A stretch of DNA of 64,000 nucleotides from Cytobacillus oceanisediminis 2691 (GCF_007678455.1 NZ_VEEP01000008.1:97942-161941), one strand, 5' to 3'. Shown: positions 9,344 through 19,430, numbered from the stretch's first letter. Notes: generated by a model from the letters alone, not told the origin. Translations and numbers: made by a program.

Positions 9344-11014
9344 TTACATCTTCTCCGGAGCAGATACCCCGATCAACTCAAGTGCATTCTTCAAAGTGAT
9401 CTGCGCTGTCTTGATCAGCGACAGACGGGCTGCTGTTCTTTCTTTATTCTCCAGATCCAGTACTTTTTCAGCGTTGTAGAAGCTGTGGAATACGGATGCC
9501 AGTTCGAAAATGTAGTTAGAGATTCGATGCGGCATACGCTTCTGGGCTGCTTCGGCAACAGCCAGCGGGAATTCTCCCAGCTTTTTCAGCAGGTCGATTT
9601 CCTTCTCGGATTGGATATGCTTGAAGTCTGCTTCAATGTCGAAAATCAAACCTTGCTCTGCAGCAGAACGCAGAATGCTGTTAATGCGGGCGTGAGCATA
9701 TTGTGCGTAGAATACCGGGTTTTCGTTTGACTGGGAAACGGCCAGGTCAAGATCGAAGTCCATGTGAGTATCAGCGCTTCTCATTGCGAAGAAGTAACGC
9801 ACTGCATCCAGGCCTACTTCATCAATCAAATCACGCATTGTCACGGCTTTACCCGTACGCTTGCTCATCTTCATCTTTTCGCCATTCTTGTACAGGTGGA
9901 CGAGCTGGATGATTTCGACTTCAAGCGCATCACGGTCATAGCCCAATGCCTGGATCGCCGCCTTCATCCGCGGGATGTACCCGTGGTGGTCTGCTCCCCA
10001 GATGTTGATCAGCTTTTCAAAACCGCGCTCAAGCTTGTCTTTATGGTAGGCAATATCAGGCAGCAGGTAAGTATAAGAGCCATCCTGCTTGATCAGCACG
10101 CGGTCCTTGTCATCTCCAAGCTCTGATGAACGGAACCATGTTGCGCCGTCCTCCTCATAGATATGGCCATTTTCACGCAATGCTTCAAGCGCCACGTCAA
10201 TTTTGCCGTTTTGATATAGAGATGTTTCCGAGTACCAGACATCGAACTTAACACGGAAGTTTTCAAGGTCCTGCTTCAGTTTTTCCATTTCATATTTCAG
10301 GCCATATTCACGGAAAGCATCAAAACGCTCCTGTTCAGGAACATTTACATACTTATCACCAAACTCTTCAGCCAGGGTCTGGCCTATCCCAATGATGTCA
10401 GCGCCATGGTAGCCATCCTCAGGCATCTGCTTATCCATGCCAAGCGCCTGGAAATAGCGAGCCTCAACAGAGAGCGCCAGGTTATTGATCTGGTTGCCGG
10501 CATCATTGATATAGTACTCACGGGAAACATCGTAACCCGCTTTAGCGAGCACATTGCACAAAGTATCGCCGACAGCCGCGCCGCGCGCATGTCCAAGGTG
10601 TAGGTCGCCAGTCGGGTTCGCCGAAACGAACTCAACCTGGATTTTCTGGCCGTTTCCTACCTTTGATTCCCCATAGTTATCCCCTGCTTCAAGGATTGCC
10701 GGAATCAAATCCGTCAGATAGCTATTGTCCATGTAAAAATTGATGAAGCCCGGACCGGCAATTTCAATTTTCTCAATGGATGCCTTGCTTTTATCAAAGT
10801 TCTCGATCAATTGTTCAGCGATCTGGCGCGGAGCTTTCTTCGCCACGCGGGCAAGCTGCATCGCCATATTCGTGGAGTAGTCACCGTGCGCTTTTTCCTT
10901 TGGCGTTTCAAGGATCACAGCCGGAATCTGCGCTTCTTCAGCAAGATTGGCCTTGATGATCGCCTGCTTGATTTCTTCCTTCAGCTTCAATTGAACCTGT
11001 TCAACTATATTCAT
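9344..11014 (-). CDS. argS: Arginyl-tRNA synthetase
   Basis: A 556-residue class I aminoacyl-tRNA synthetase charging tRNA-Arg. It has the N-terminal additional domain, the HIGH-type motif [16 protein letters not shown] (about 132-147), the KMSKS-type motif [13 protein letters not shown], and the C-terminal anticodon-binding DALR domain ending in [13 protein letters not shown]. Its start overlaps the end of ywiB by 4 nt (ATGA), so translation is probably coupled. The argS-ywiB pair is conserved in Bacillus. Confidence 0.98.
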   Translation of the reverse strand: MNIVEQVQLKLKEEIKQAIIKANLAEEAQIPAVILETPKEKAHGDYSTNMAMQLARVAKKAPRQIAEQLIENFDKSKASIEKIEIAGPGFINFYMDNSYLTDLIPAILEAGDNYGESKVGNGQKIQVEFVSANPTGDLHLGHARGAAVGDTLCNVLAKAGYDVSREYYINDAGNQINNLALSVEARYFQALGMDKQMPEDGYHGADIIGIGQTLAEEFGDKYVNVPEQERFDAFREYGLKYEMEKLKQDLENFRVKFDVWYSETSLYQNGKIDVALEALRENGHIYEEDGATWFRSSELGDDKDRVLIKQDGSYTYLLPDIAYHKDKLERGFEKLINIWGADHHGYIPRMKAAIQALGYDRDALEVEIIQLVHLYKNGEKMKMSKRTGKAVTMRDLIDEVGLDAVRYFFAMRSADTHMDFDLDLAVSQSNENPVFYAQYAHARINSILRSAAEQGLIFDIEADFKHIQSEKEIDLLKKLGEFPLAVAEAAQKRMPHRISNYIFELASVFHSFYNAEKVLDLENKERTAARLSLIKTAQITLKNALELIGVSAPEKM

Positions 11015-11478
11015 TTGCCTTCCTCCTTATATTTAATCGTCATATGGTATGTACCTGCACTCGCGCACTGGATCGCCATTTCATACAGCAAGTCCACATG
11101 GCCCTCCTGCTTTTCCTCGTTAAAATCCAGATCAAGACGCTTCGTCAGCGCAGAAGTCTCGAGCAGACCGTATGGCGTCTTGTAATTGCCAGGGGTTTTT
11201 TTATTCAGCAGAAAATGAAGCCTCATCTTGATTGCACCGCTGCGCAGGATCAGCACTTCATCTCCTGAAATTTTCACCGTCGTATGAACATCCCCTTCCT
11301 CCATCACTTCATCATACTGGAGGTACGAGCTGTTCGCCTTTTTATAGTATCGGCCAAAAGTGGTCAATTCAAAAGTATCCTTCTCACTGCCACTATAAAT
11401 TGCCGTTTTCACCGTCACCTTTACAGGAGTCTGTTCAGCGGGTCCAGTTGACACCGATAACACATCCTTTTCAAACAC
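11011..11478 (-). CDS. ywiB: DUF1934 family protein (YwiB)
   Basis: About 155 residues, a small beta-barrel protein of unknown function found next to argS in Bacillus. Visible features include the run [14 protein letters not shown] and the C-terminal stretch with [20 protein letters not shown]. The first codon is GTG at 11478; a GTG a few codons later also has a possible site (AAAAGGAT), so the exact start is uncertain. First gene of the ywiB-argS operon. Confidence 0.85.
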   Translation of the reverse strand: MFEKDVLSVSTGPAEQTPVKVTVKTAIYSGSEKDTFELTTFGRYYKKANSSYLQYDEVMEEGDVHTTVKISGDEVLILRSGAIKMRLHFLLNKKTPGNYKTPYGLLETSALTKRLDLDFNEEKQEGHVDLLYEMAIQCASAGTYHMTIKYKEEGK

Positions 11479-11622
11479 TATTATAACTTTATAAGTATAA
11501 ATATTCTCCTATGAAAGTGCAAGGTTCTCGGAGATTTGAATGATAAATGGAATACCCTGATAGGATTAACTCTGCTGAAAAGCGGGTATTGATTATCAAA
11601 ACCTTTTAAGGAGGTGGCCTTC

Positions 11623-11775
11623 ATGAAAATTGAAGTTAAATGTGAAGTAGAAAACTGCAAATACTGGGCTGAAGGCGACAAATGTGTTGCTGATTCAATC
11701 CTTGTCGTTGCGAATTCAGGAAAACAGGCACTAAATGAACGCGAAACCATTTGTGATACATTCGAAAAGATGTAA
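11623..11775 (+). CDS. DUF1540 small cysteine-rich protein
   Basis: A 50-residue protein starting MKIEVKCEVENCKYW with four cysteines (C7, C12, C21, C44), a spacing typical of DUF1540 and suggestive of metal binding. The start has a perfect AAGGAGGTG site and a terminator follows directly, so it is a complete single-gene unit. Members of this family occur in spore formers; function is unknown. Confidence 0.88.
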   Translation: MKIEVKCEVENCKYWAEGDKCVADSILVVANSGKQALNERETICDTFEKM

Positions 11776-11782
11776 GAATGTG

Positions 11783-11815
11783 AAAAACCGGCTGGCGAAA
11801 TGCCTGCCGGTTTTA
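11783..11815. terminator. Terminator after the DUF1540 gene
   Basis: AAAACCGGC and GCCGGTTTT form a stem with flanking A and T runs, so it may work in both directions. Confidence 0.8.
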
Positions 11816-11848
11816 TCATGTTTAGGAAATCCAGTGATATCCCTCATT

Positions 11849-11973
11849 ATCCCGCGAAAACTAGCCTCGATTCCGCGAAAAATCCCCCCCTATCCCGCGA
11901 AAGTCTCCCCTAATTCCGCCAAAAACAACCCCGATTCCGCGAACTGGAAAAAAACTCCTGATTTTTTCCAGTT
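11849..11973 (-). repeat. 21-bp keyword array (ATTCCGCG type) with boundary hairpin
   Basis: Five copies of ATTCCGCG or a one-base variant start at 11849, 11870, 11892, 11913 and 11934, with different 13-14-nt sequences between them. At the right end is a hairpin AACTGGAAAA..TTTTCCAGTT (11942-11973) that overlaps the stop codon of the atoE-like gene. Read on the minus strand it is hairpin first, then CGCGGAAT units whose spacers end in T runs. The same plan occurs at 60501 and, with another keyword, at 49928. Confidence 0.85.
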
Positions 11974-13291
11974 AGAAGAATAGCATTCCAGCTGAAATGA
12001 CAACTCCTGAAACAACCAGCATGAGGACACAGTATCCCATGATATCTTTTGCCTTCAAACCGGCAATTGCCAGTGCTGGCAGTGCCCAGAACGGCTGGAT
12101 CAGGTTGGTCCATGCATCACCCCAGGCAACAGCCATCGCCGTTTTTGGGATCGAAACACCAAGAGTCTGTGCTGCGTCAAGCATGACAGGCGCCTGGACT
12201 GCCCATTGTCCTCCGCCAGACGGTACAAAGAAGTTGACTAGTCCCGCGCTCAGGAAGGTGAAGAACGGGAAGGTGAATTCATTCGAAATCGACACGAAGC
12301 CTTCCGACATGACCGCTGCCAGGCCAGAAGCTGTCATCATACCCATGATCCCCGCGTAGAAAGGGAATTGGATGATGATTCCGCTTGCCCCTTTTACCGC
12401 ATTCACCACCGCGTCAAGGAATCGCTTTGGCGTTCCATGGAACAGGATTCCGAGGAATAGGAACAAGAAGTTAACTATATCGAGATTTAGCTTGAATCCG
12501 TTTGTTGCAAAATAGTAAAACAGGAAAACAAGGCCCATTATTCCAATCAATAAAGAAATGATTCTGCTGTTTTCCAGTTTTTCTGCAGGTGTCATCGCTC
12601 CCTGCTCAATTGCCGCTGCCTGAACATCCGCTTCAAGCAATACAGGATCGACCATCACTGTTTGATCCTTAGATGGCATCATCATTCGGTTAACTACCGG
12701 CAAGACGATAAGCAAGATTAAGATAATCAAAAGATTGAAGCCTGCAAAAATCGTCTGGTCAGTCGGGATGATTCCAATCAGATCCTGGGAGAAGTGCCCC
12801 TCCGTCGCAATCGTCAGCGGAATCGAACCAGAGATGCCGCCATGCCAGACGATGAAGCCCCCGTAAGCGCTTGCAATTAACAGTCTGTAGTCGACATTTT
12901 GAATCTTTTTCGCCAGCTCTTTCGCGAATAGAGCACCTATGACCAGACCAAATCCCCAGTTGATCAAGCTTGCGATCATTGAAACGACCGTGACGATCAC
13001 AATCGCCTGCCCCGGCGATTTCGCCAGCGATGCCAGCGCACCCAATCCTTTTTTAAAGATATTGCTGCTCGCGAGAACATGCCCTGTCACAAGCACGAGC
13101 ACCATCTGCATCGAGAACGTCAGCAGGCTCCAGAAGCCGCCGCCCCAATGCTGGGCCATTTGATAAGGACCACTGTCAGTAAAAATAAGGCCCAATCCAA
13201 ATACAACAAAAGTTAGGATAATGACAAAAAGAAATGGATCAGGCAAATACCGCTGCATCAGGCGGTTGAAAAAAGAAACCAACATTTTCAT
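11972..13291 (-). CDS. Short-chain fatty acid transporter, AtoE family
   Basis: A 439-residue integral membrane protein with about ten to twelve hydrophobic segments, homologous in pattern to AtoE (short-chain fatty acid uptake). Recognisable conserved pieces are RYLPDPFLFVIILTF near the N-terminus, YGGFIVWHGGISGSIPL, and NFFVPSGGGQWAVQAPV. The frame is open further upstream, but I chose the ATG at 13291 because GGAGG lies 8 nt before it. It stands alone on the minus strand; the beta-oxidation genes 8 kb away could use the same substrates. Confidence 0.88.
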   Translation of the reverse strand: MKMLVSFFNRLMQRYLPDPFLFVIILTFVVFGLGLIFTDSGPYQMAQHWGGGFWSLLTFSMQMVLVLVTGHVLASSNIFKKGLGALASLAKSPGQAIVIVTVVSMIASLINWGFGLVIGALFAKELAKKIQNVDYRLLIASAYGGFIVWHGGISGSIPLTIATEGHFSQDLIGIIPTDQTIFAGFNLLIILILLIVLPVVNRMMMPSKDQTVMVDPVLLEADVQAAAIEQGAMTPAEKLENSRIISLLIGIMGLVFLFYYFATNGFKLNLDIVNFLFLFLGILFHGTPKRFLDAVVNAVKGASGIIIQFPFYAGIMGMMTASGLAAVMSEGFVSISNEFTFPFFTFLSAGLVNFFVPSGGGQWAVQAPVMLDAAQTLGVSIPKTAMAVAWGDAWTNLIQPFWALPALAIAGLKAKDIMGYCVLMLVVSGVVISAGMLFF

Positions 13292-13412
13292 CCTTATTAC
13301 CTCCTTTTTAGTAGTTACCTTCATAAATACTATATTTTCTATACATTTCGGAATATTCCTTCTTTTAATACCAACTATTAATACTTGGTTTTTAAAAAAT
13401 CCCTATACAAGA

Positions 13413-13546
13413 CTGTTGATTTTCGTTCCAGGCGCTTCGCTTTCCGCGGGGCTGGCGCTGAGCCTCCTCGTCGCTTTGCTCCTGCGGGGTCTCACCTGAC
13501 CAGCTGCGCCCGCAGGAGTCTACGCGCCTTCCACTACAATCAACAG
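13413..13546. mobile_element. MITE-like family A, copy 1
   Basis: A 134-bp GC-rich element starting CTGTTGATTTTCG and ending CAATCAACAG, nearly identical to and the same length as the copy at 33176-33309. It contains several internal palindromes (for example CTCCTGCGGG with CCCGCAGGAG) and no gene. Outer inverted repeats seen around copy 2 are only partly recognisable here. Similar elements are common in Bacillaceae genomes. The gap 13292-13636 holds only this element and the speB terminator. Confidence 0.85.
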
Positions 13547-13593
13547 GGTTTAAAAATCAAACCTTCAGCTTTTAATAGAGCCGTAAATAACCA

Positions 13594-13624
13594 TAAAAAA
13601 ATGCCCCCTCAATAAAGGGAGCAT
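13594..13624 (-). terminator. Terminator of speB
   Basis: On the minus strand ATGCTCCCT..GGGGGCAT forms a hairpin followed by seven T. Confidence 0.8.
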
Positions 13625-13636
13625 TGCTTAACTTTC

Positions 13637-14509
13637 TTATTTTACAAACCCAAGCAGCATTTCACGGATGATTTTGCTAGCTGTGTTTGCGGTCATTTCG
13701 GATGTATCGTAGATTGGCGCTACTTCCACAAGGTCGGCTCCTACTACATTGACTTCAGAGTTTGCGATCGCATGGATGGAAGCCAGCAGTTCCTTGGAAG
13801 TGATGCCGCCAGCGTCAACCGTTCCTGTTCCAGGAGCGTGAGCCGGGTCAAGAACATCGATATCGATCGTCACATAAACCGGACGCTCAGCAAGCTTCGG
13901 CAATACTTCCTTCAACGGTTCAAGAACCTCAAACTTAGAAATATGCATGCCCACTTCCTTGGCCCATTCGAATTCTTCCTTCATCCCTGAACGGATCCCG
14001 AATGAATAAACATTCTTCGGTCCGATGTGCTCAGCGATCTTACGGATTGGCGTGGAGTGTGACAATGGCTCGCCCTCATAATGCTCACGCAGGTCAGTGT
14101 GTGCATCAAAGTGAATGATGGCAAGGTCTTCATACTTTTTCGCGAATGCCTTCATGACCGGCCATGACACGAGGTGCTCGCCGCCCATTCCAAGCGGGAA
14201 TTTTTCCTCAGCCAAAAGCTTGTCCACGTACTCCTCGATTAAATCAAGGCTCTTCTGGGCATTACCGAATGGCAGCGGGATGTCTCCTGCATCGAAGTAG
14301 TTAAGGTCTGCCATCTCGCGGTCAAGATACGGGCTGTATTCTTCAAGGCCGATCGATACCTCACGGATGCGGGTCGGGCCGAAACGTGAACCCGGACGGT
14401 AGCTGACAGTCCAGTCCATTGGCATTCCGTAAAGGACAGCCTTGCTTTCTCCATAGTTTGAATGGCTGCCGATAAACACATTGCCAGAATAGGCTTCATC
14501 AAAACGCAT
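13637..14509 (-). CDS. speB: Agmatinase
   Basis: A 290-residue ureohydrolase converting agmatine to putrescine and urea. The manganese-binding motifs are present: GMGGEHLVSW, IHFDAHTDLREHY and TIDIDVLDPAHAPG. I chose the ATG at 14509 (MRFDEAYSG), preceded by AGAGGTG, rather than the upstream in-frame ATG at 14518; this gives the length known for B. subtilis SpeB. It follows speE in the same direction, so agmatine-derived putrescine goes straight to spermidine synthesis. Confidence 0.97.
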   Translation of the reverse strand: MRFDEAYSGNVFIGSHSNYGESKAVLYGMPMDWTVSYRPGSRFGPTRIREVSIGLEEYSPYLDREMADLNYFDAGDIPLPFGNAQKSLDLIEEYVDKLLAEEKFPLGMGGEHLVSWPVMKAFAKKYEDLAIIHFDAHTDLREHYEGEPLSHSTPIRKIAEHIGPKNVYSFGIRSGMKEEFEWAKEVGMHISKFEVLEPLKEVLPKLAERPVYVTIDIDVLDPAHAPGTGTVDAGGITSKELLASIHAIANSEVNVVGADLVEVAPIYDTSEMTANTASKIIREMLLGFVK

Positions 14510-14547
14510 TGCAAACACCTCTTTTTAAAAATATTTTTACAGTAAAA

Positions 14548-14574
14548 CGGCCCCCGGGAAACCGGGAAGCCGAT
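14548..14574 (-). other. Hairpin between speE and speB
   Basis: CGGC..CCGG and CCGG..GCCG form a GC-rich stem with a GAAA loop in the 76-nt gap. There is no long T-run, so it may stabilise or attenuate rather than stop the speE-speB transcript. Confidence 0.5.
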
Positions 14575-14585
14575 TGAGATTTTGA

Positions 14586-15413
14586 TTATTTTACAAGGTC
14601 GCCAACAAATTTAGGCAAGACGAAAGCTGCTTTGTGAAGCTCTTTCGTGTAGTACTTTGTTTCGATGTCGTGGAAACGCTCCTCGCCCACTTCAAGCGGA
14701 TCGTGCTTCTTGGATCCAAGTGTGAATGCCCACATTCCGCTTGGGTATGTCGGGATGTTCGCCACATAAAGGCGAGTAATCGGGAAGATTTCCTTAACAT
14801 CCTTTTGCACGTTGCGAATCAGGTCAGCCTTGAACCATGGGTTGTCAGACTGGGCAACAAAGATACCGTCTTCTTTCAATGCTTTTGAAATTCCAGCGTA
14901 AAAGCCCTTTGTGAACAGATTTACTGCCGGTCCAACTGGCTCAGTAGAGTCAACCATGATGACATCATACTGGTTGTCGCTTTCTGCAATGTGCATGAAG
15001 CCGTCGCCAACCTGGACATCGACGCGCGGGTCGTCCAGCTTGCCTGCGATTTCAGGCAGGTATTTCTTTGAGTACTCGATGACTTTTCCATCGATATCGA
15101 CAAGAGTCGCCTTTTTCACGCTTGGGTGCTTAAGCACTTCACGGATGACACCGCCGTCGCCGCCGCCTACTACCAATACGTGCTCAGGGTTCGGGTGAGT
15201 GAACAACGGAATATGCGCAACCATTTCGTGGTAAACGAACTCATCTTTTACAGAAGTCATGACCATGTCGTCAAGCAGAAGCATATTGCCCCACTCCTCT
15301 GTTTCAACCATGTCAAGCTTCTGGAATTCTGTCTGTTCTGTATGTAACGTCTTGTTCACTTTCATAGTGATACCAAAGTTTTCTGTCTGCTTTTCTGTAA
15401 ACCAAAGACCCAT
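14586..15413 (-). CDS. speE: Spermidine synthase
   Basis: A 275-residue aminopropyltransferase transferring the aminopropyl group of decarboxylated S-adenosylmethionine to putrescine. Motifs: [16 protein letters not shown] (nucleotide-binding loop), [16 protein letters not shown], and [11 protein letters not shown] with the catalytic Asp. The ATG at 15413 (MGLWFTEKQ) follows AAGGAAGGA; the upstream extension of the open frame looks unlike the family. First gene of the speE-speB operon, as in B. subtilis. Confidence 0.97.
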   Translation of the reverse strand: MGLWFTEKQTENFGITMKVNKTLHTEQTEFQKLDMVETEEWGNMLLLDDMVMTSVKDEFVYHEMVAHIPLFTHPNPEHVLVVGGGDGGVIREVLKHPSVKKATLVDIDGKVIEYSKKYLPEIAGKLDDPRVDVQVGDGFMHIAESDNQYDVIMVDSTEPVGPAVNLFTKGFYAGISKALKEDGIFVAQSDNPWFKADLIRNVQKDVKEIFPITRLYVANIPTYPSGMWAFTLGSKKHDPLEVGEERFHDIETKYYTKELHKAAFVLPKFVGDLVK

Positions 15414-15671
15414 TTTTCTTCCTTCCTTTCGGCAAAAAAATTTTCCGTTATGTTGCGGCGAATTTTTCATGGTGGGAGCCACTGACCAAATTTTATATGA
15501 ATCAAGCATTGCGCTTACATTTATTTGTTATACTTCCCCAACATCACGAATACAAACATCAGAAAAAGTATAGTTGAATCTAGCAAAAATGCAAGCAAAA
15601 TTTGATTCTATGTTTAAAAACAGCTGTTTTTTTTCATACTGATACTATCTATCTTTTTAGGGGGAAGCAGT

Positions 15672-17735
15672 ATGGAGCTGATGACCGACCAGCGGTTTCG
15701 CAAAACAATCAAATATTTGCGTGCTTTGATCTTTTTCGGGCTTGCGGGGCTTGCATTGGCGATGATCGTCTATTTTTCGCTGATCGGCTATGCGAAAATC
15801 CAGGGTCCGCCCCCTCTCGCCGTGCCGCAATCGACCTTGTTATTTTCAAACGATGGGACGGTAATCGGCGAAAGCCATTCGGGACAGAAGCGCTATTGGG
15901 TGGCGCTCAAGGATATCTCGCCCCATTTGATCAATGCGACGGTTTCGATAGAGGATAAGACCTTTTTTACCCATAACGGGTTTGATTATAAGCGAATTGC
16001 AGGTGCCGCAATTGCGGATATGAAGGCAATGTCCAAAGTCCAGGGCGCGAGCACGATCACACAGCAGTATGCAAGGAACCTTTTCCTCGAGCATGATAAG
16101 ACATGGTCACGGAAAGCGACCGAGGCGCTCTACACCTTGCGCCTTGAGATGAATTATTCCAAAGATGAGATTCTCGAAGGCTATCTGAATACGATTTATT
16201 ACGGCCACGGAGCATACGGCGTCCAGGCAGCGAGCCTTTATTATTTTGGCAAGGATGCAAAGGATTTATCCCTGGCGGAAGCTTCCATGCTTGCAGGGAT
16301 TCCGAAAGGACCAAGCATCTACTCGCCTTTTTCATCTATGGAAAAAGCAAAGCAGCGTCAGCAGACGATTTTAAATACAATGAAATCCAATGGGTATATC
16401 ACAGAGCTTGCCGCGCAAAAAGCAGGCACGGAAAAGCTGAAGCTTGTCGGTGAGCACCAGCATAACCGGATTGGCACGGCACCTTACTTCCAGGATGCTG
16501 TTCAAAATGCACTCCGGAACTCGTTGAATTTTGATGACCGGACGATTTCACTCGGCGGTTTGAGGGTTTACACAACACTTGACCTTGAGCAGCAGGAAGT
16601 GGCCGAAAAATCGATCAGCAAAATGATCGCGACTGATTCAGAAATCCAGGCAGGATTGGTGGCGATGAATCCGAAAAATGGTTATGTAAAGGCACTCGTC
16701 GGCGGCAGGGATTATAAGGTGAGCCCTTTTAACCGGGCAGTGCAGGCTGTCAGGCAGCCAGGGTCGACGATGAAGCCAATCCTGTACTATGCTGCTCTCG
16801 AGAATGGCTTCACGCCGTCGACAACGATGAAAAGCCAGTTGACGACCTTCCTGTTCGATGATGGTCGTTCGGAGTATACGCCGCATAATTTCAACAATAA
16901 ATACGCTGAAGAGGATATCACAATGGCGCAGGCCCTGGCATTGTCGGATAACGTCTATGCCGTAAAAACCCATCTGTTCCTGGGCGAGGATACGCTGATC
17001 AAGACAGCGAAGCGCTTTGGAATCAAGACAGAGATGGAGAAGGTTCCCTCTCTCGCCCTGGGTACCTCAGGCGTCAGAGTCATCGAGATGGCCAATGCAT
17101 ACAGCATTTTAGCCAATGGCGGGAAAAAAGTAGAACCAGTCCTGATCACAAAGGTCGAAAACCATAAAGGCGAGGTCATCTATGAATATGAGGGTGAAAA
17201 GAAAGAGGTATTGAAGCCCGAACTCGCATCGGTGATGACCCATATGCTGACAGGCATCTTCGATAAAAAATTGAATGGCTATTCTTCCGTGACAGGAAGC
17301 ACGCTGATCAAAAAGATGACTCGGCCATACGCAGCAAAATCAGGCACGACAGAAACGGACAGCTGGATGGTTGGCTATACCCCGCAGCTCGTGTCGGCAG
17401 TTTGGACGGGATATGACAAAGGGAAACCGATTGAGCTGACCGTGGAAAAATCCTACGCTAAAAATATCTGGATGGATTTTATGGAAAAATCGCTCGACAA
17501 TGAACCTGTCAAAAAATTCAAGGCAGCCAAAGGCACGGTCGCCGTCTATGTGGATCCCGCTAACGGAAACCTCGCCTCCGATGGCTGCCCAGTTAAAAGA
17601 CTTACTTGGTTCGCGGCAGGAACCGAGCCAACCGAATATTGCACAGACCATCTTGCACACGAGGAGCATAAAGAAGAAACATCTGAAATGAAGAAAGAGA
17701 AGAAGCCTTGGTACAAGCGCTGGTTCGGATTATAG
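15672..17735 (+). CDS. pbpG: Bifunctional class A penicillin-binding protein
   Basis: A 687-residue membrane-anchored peptidoglycan synthase with an N-terminal hydrophobic anchor (about 19-42). The GT51 transglycosylase domain contains EDKTFFTHNGFD, GASTITQQYARNLF and EGYLNTIYYGHGAYG. The transpeptidase domain has SxxK (PGSTMKP), SxN (ALSDNVYA) and KSGT (AAKSGTTETDSWMVGYTP). It sits between speE and ywhD like B. subtilis pbpG, which is made in the forespore and helps spore wall synthesis; that role is inferred from orthology. An AGGGGG site precedes the ATG. Confidence 0.92.
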   Translation: MELMTDQRFRKTIKYLRALIFFGLAGLALAMIVYFSLIGYAKIQGPPPLAVPQSTLLFSNDGTVIGESHSGQKRYWVALKDISPHLINATVSIEDKTFFTHNGFDYKRIAGAAIADMKAMSKVQGASTITQQYARNLFLEHDKTWSRKATEALYTLRLEMNYSKDEILEGYLNTIYYGHGAYGVQAASLYYFGKDAKDLSLAEASMLAGIPKGPSIYSPFSSMEKAKQRQQTILNTMKSNGYITELAAQKAGTEKLKLVGEHQHNRIGTAPYFQDAVQNALRNSLNFDDRTISLGGLRVYTTLDLEQQEVAEKSISKMIATDSEIQAGLVAMNPKNGYVKALVGGRDYKVSPFNRAVQAVRQPGSTMKPILYYAALENGFTPSTTMKSQLTTFLFDDGRSEYTPHNFNNKYAEEDITMAQALALSDNVYAVKTHLFLGEDTLIKTAKRFGIKTEMEKVPSLALGTSGVRVIEMANAYSILANGGKKVEPVLITKVENHKGEVIYEYEGEKKEVLKPELASVMTHMLTGIFDKKLNGYSSVTGSTLIKKMTRPYAAKSGTTETDSWMVGYTPQLVSAVWTGYDKGKPIELTVEKSYAKNIWMDFMEKSLDNEPVKKFKAAKGTVAVYVDPANGNLASDGCPVKRLTWFAAGTEPTEYCTDHLAHEEHKEETSEMKKEKKPWYKRWFGL

Positions 17736-17753
17736 AACCACATATATCAAAAG

Positions 17754-17785
17754 AAAAACCCCGGAAGCATAGCTCCGGGGTTTTT
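17754..17785. terminator. Terminator after pbpG
   Basis: AAAAACCCCGGA and TCCGGGGTTTTT form a strong stem with A and T runs on both sides; probably bidirectional, also serving ywhD. Confidence 0.9.
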
Positions 17786-17917
17786 CTCGTCCTAGCATAA
17801 AATGTGTTTTACGCTGTTATCAGTTTACTTTTTTTATTGAAATTGAGCAAGCCAGATATTGTCACTTGCTATCAAATGTCACAATTTAGACACTTTTTTA
17901 GAATAATTATCCAATCG

Positions 17918-18430
17918 CTACTCTGCAGATAAATCGGTCTTCAACTTCTCTTCAGACCGCTCCCACATTCCAGGGTCATGGTTCTTCAGGAAGTCTGCGA
18001 GAATTTTCTTGGATTTTTCATCCATATGGTCGACGATGATATGGCGCTTGATCGACTTGTCAAGACGGTTCACATGCTCCGGAAGCGATTTATAACCGCG
18101 GCGGATTTCCCGGTTGACGGTCATTTCACAGGCAGTGACGCCAGCGTAATATGGCCCTTCTTCCTTCCTGTCAATTGTCACCCAGACAACCCAGTATAGC
18201 TTGGCATCCGGCACTTCATTGCGGTCAGGAAGGAACTTGATGCCTTTTTCAACAGCACTGCGCGCGTGCATCGCTCCCACTTCTACAGCTGCTTCCCCCG
18301 CATCAACATCAATGATGACCGGTGATACATTATCAAGTGTAAGGACGCCTTTACCAAAACCCTTATGGCCATCCATAGGGTCATTTTTTATAATATTGAA
18401 GCCAATATTCTTTCCCTTTTTTTCTTCCAT
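17918..18430 (-). CDS. ywhD: YwhD family protein
   Basis: A 170-residue soluble protein of unknown function conserved in Bacillales. It starts MEEKKGKNIGFNIIKNDPMD and includes VIIDVDAGEAAVEVGAMHAR and the run YWVVWVTIDRKEEGPYYAGV. A perfect AGGAGGT site precedes the ATG. It lies 12 nt after the M50 protease gene ywhC on the same strand, so the two are cotranscribed, as in B. subtilis. Confidence 0.9.
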   Translation of the reverse strand: MEEKKGKNIGFNIIKNDPMDGHKGFGKGVLTLDNVSPVIIDVDAGEAAVEVGAMHARSAVEKGIKFLPDRNEVPDAKLYWVVWVTIDRKEEGPYYAGVTACEMTVNREIRRGYKSLPEHVNRLDKSIKRHIIVDHMDEKSKKILADFLKNHDPGMWERSEEKLKTDLSAE

Positions 18431-18442
18431 GAAAAATACCTC

Positions 18443-19081
18443 CTAGAAAAACAGATTGGATATTCCATCAGTCACAGCCGGGATCAAATAGCTGAAAATC
18501 GGCTGGATTGTATATTGGTCAAGGGGTGTGATCACCAGGATCAAGAAAATGATTGAACCGTATGCTTCGTATTGGGTCATTTTTGCCCGGATGTCCGCTG
18601 GTGCCAGGTCCTCGATGATCCGGTAGCCATCAAGCGGCGGGAACGGCAGAAGGTTGAAGACGAACAGCATCGCATTCAGCCCGATAAATATATTCAGGAA
18701 TTCCAGGAAAAATTCCGGAACTACCTGGGCCAAACCGAGCGTGACAAATATGTACCAGATTGCAAAAGCCAGGAACACAAGAATAAGATTGCTTATTGGC
18801 CCGGCAACCGATACAAGCACACCGGCAAGCCTGGGATTCTTGAACATGAATCGATTGACTGGAACTGGCCTTGCCCACCCGAATCCAGCGATAAAAATCA
18901 AGATAGTCCCCAGCGGATCCAGATGCTTGATCGGATTCAAGGTCAACCGTCCCTGTCTCTGGGCAGTCGGGTCGCCAAACTTATACGCCACCCAGGCGTG
19001 CGCGAATTCATGGACCGCGAAAGCGATCATCAAAGCTGCAGCTACAAACGGAATTTGCTCTAACGAATAGGGTAAGCTCAC
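18443..19081 (-). CDS. ywhC: Site-2-type M50 metalloprotease
   Basis: A 212-residue intramembrane zinc protease with several hydrophobic segments, the zinc motif HEFAH at residues 24-28, and the second conserved block NLLPFPPLDGYRI, whose Asp is the third zinc ligand. I placed the start at GTG 19081, seven nt after AAGGGGA; the open frame continues upstream but the extra residues look non-coding. Substrate unknown. Cotranscribed with ywhD and divergent from ywhB. Confidence 0.9.
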   Translation of the reverse strand: MSLPYSLEQIPFVAAALMIAFAVHEFAHAWVAYKFGDPTAQRQGRLTLNPIKHLDPLGTILIFIAGFGWARPVPVNRFMFKNPRLAGVLVSVAGPISNLILVFLAFAIWYIFVTLGLAQVVPEFFLEFLNIFIGLNAMLFVFNLLPFPPLDGYRIIEDLAPADIRAKMTQYEAYGSIIFLILVITPLDQYTIQPIFSYLIPAVTDGISNLFF

Positions 19082-19235
19082 ATTCCATTCCCCTTTTATT
19101 GTCTTTTCCCTAAAGTATAACCCATTCTCGTTGGAATGTGAAAAAGACAATCTTTCACCAGACTTGCGAATTTCCGCGAATTATGAAAAACTCAATTTAG
19201 ATTTACATATCTATCATTTTAAGGAGGCAAAACAA

Positions 19236-19421
19236 ATGCCATACGTAACAGTAAAAATGATTGAAGGCCGCACAGAGGACCAAAAGAAAGCACTAGTTGA
19301 AAAGGTAACAGACGCTGTCAGCGAAACAACAGGCGCACCAAAGGAGAAAGTCGTTGTGTTCATCGAGGAAATGGCGAAGAATCATTATGCGGTAGCTGGC
19401 AAAAGGTTAAGTGACGAATAG
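19236..19421 (+). CDS. ywhB: 4-oxalocrotonate tautomerase family protein
   Basis: A 61-residue tautomerase subunit starting MPYVTVKMIEGRT. After removal of Met the N-terminal Pro is the catalytic base. The body, ALVEKVTDAVSETTGAPKEK then VVVFIEEMAKNHYAVAGK, is typical of the family. The start has a perfect AAGGAGG site 8 nt upstream. Its natural substrate in Bacillus is not established. Confidence 0.93.
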   Translation: MPYVTVKMIEGRTEDQKKALVEKVTDAVSETTGAPKEKVVVFIEEMAKNHYAVAGKRLSDE

Positions 19422-19430
19422 GACTCCTAA

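Noticed and set aside
13385-13615. Small protein gene across MITE copy 1
   Set aside because: The frame exists only because of the GC-rich element; the other copy gives a differently ending frame and neither has a ribosome site.
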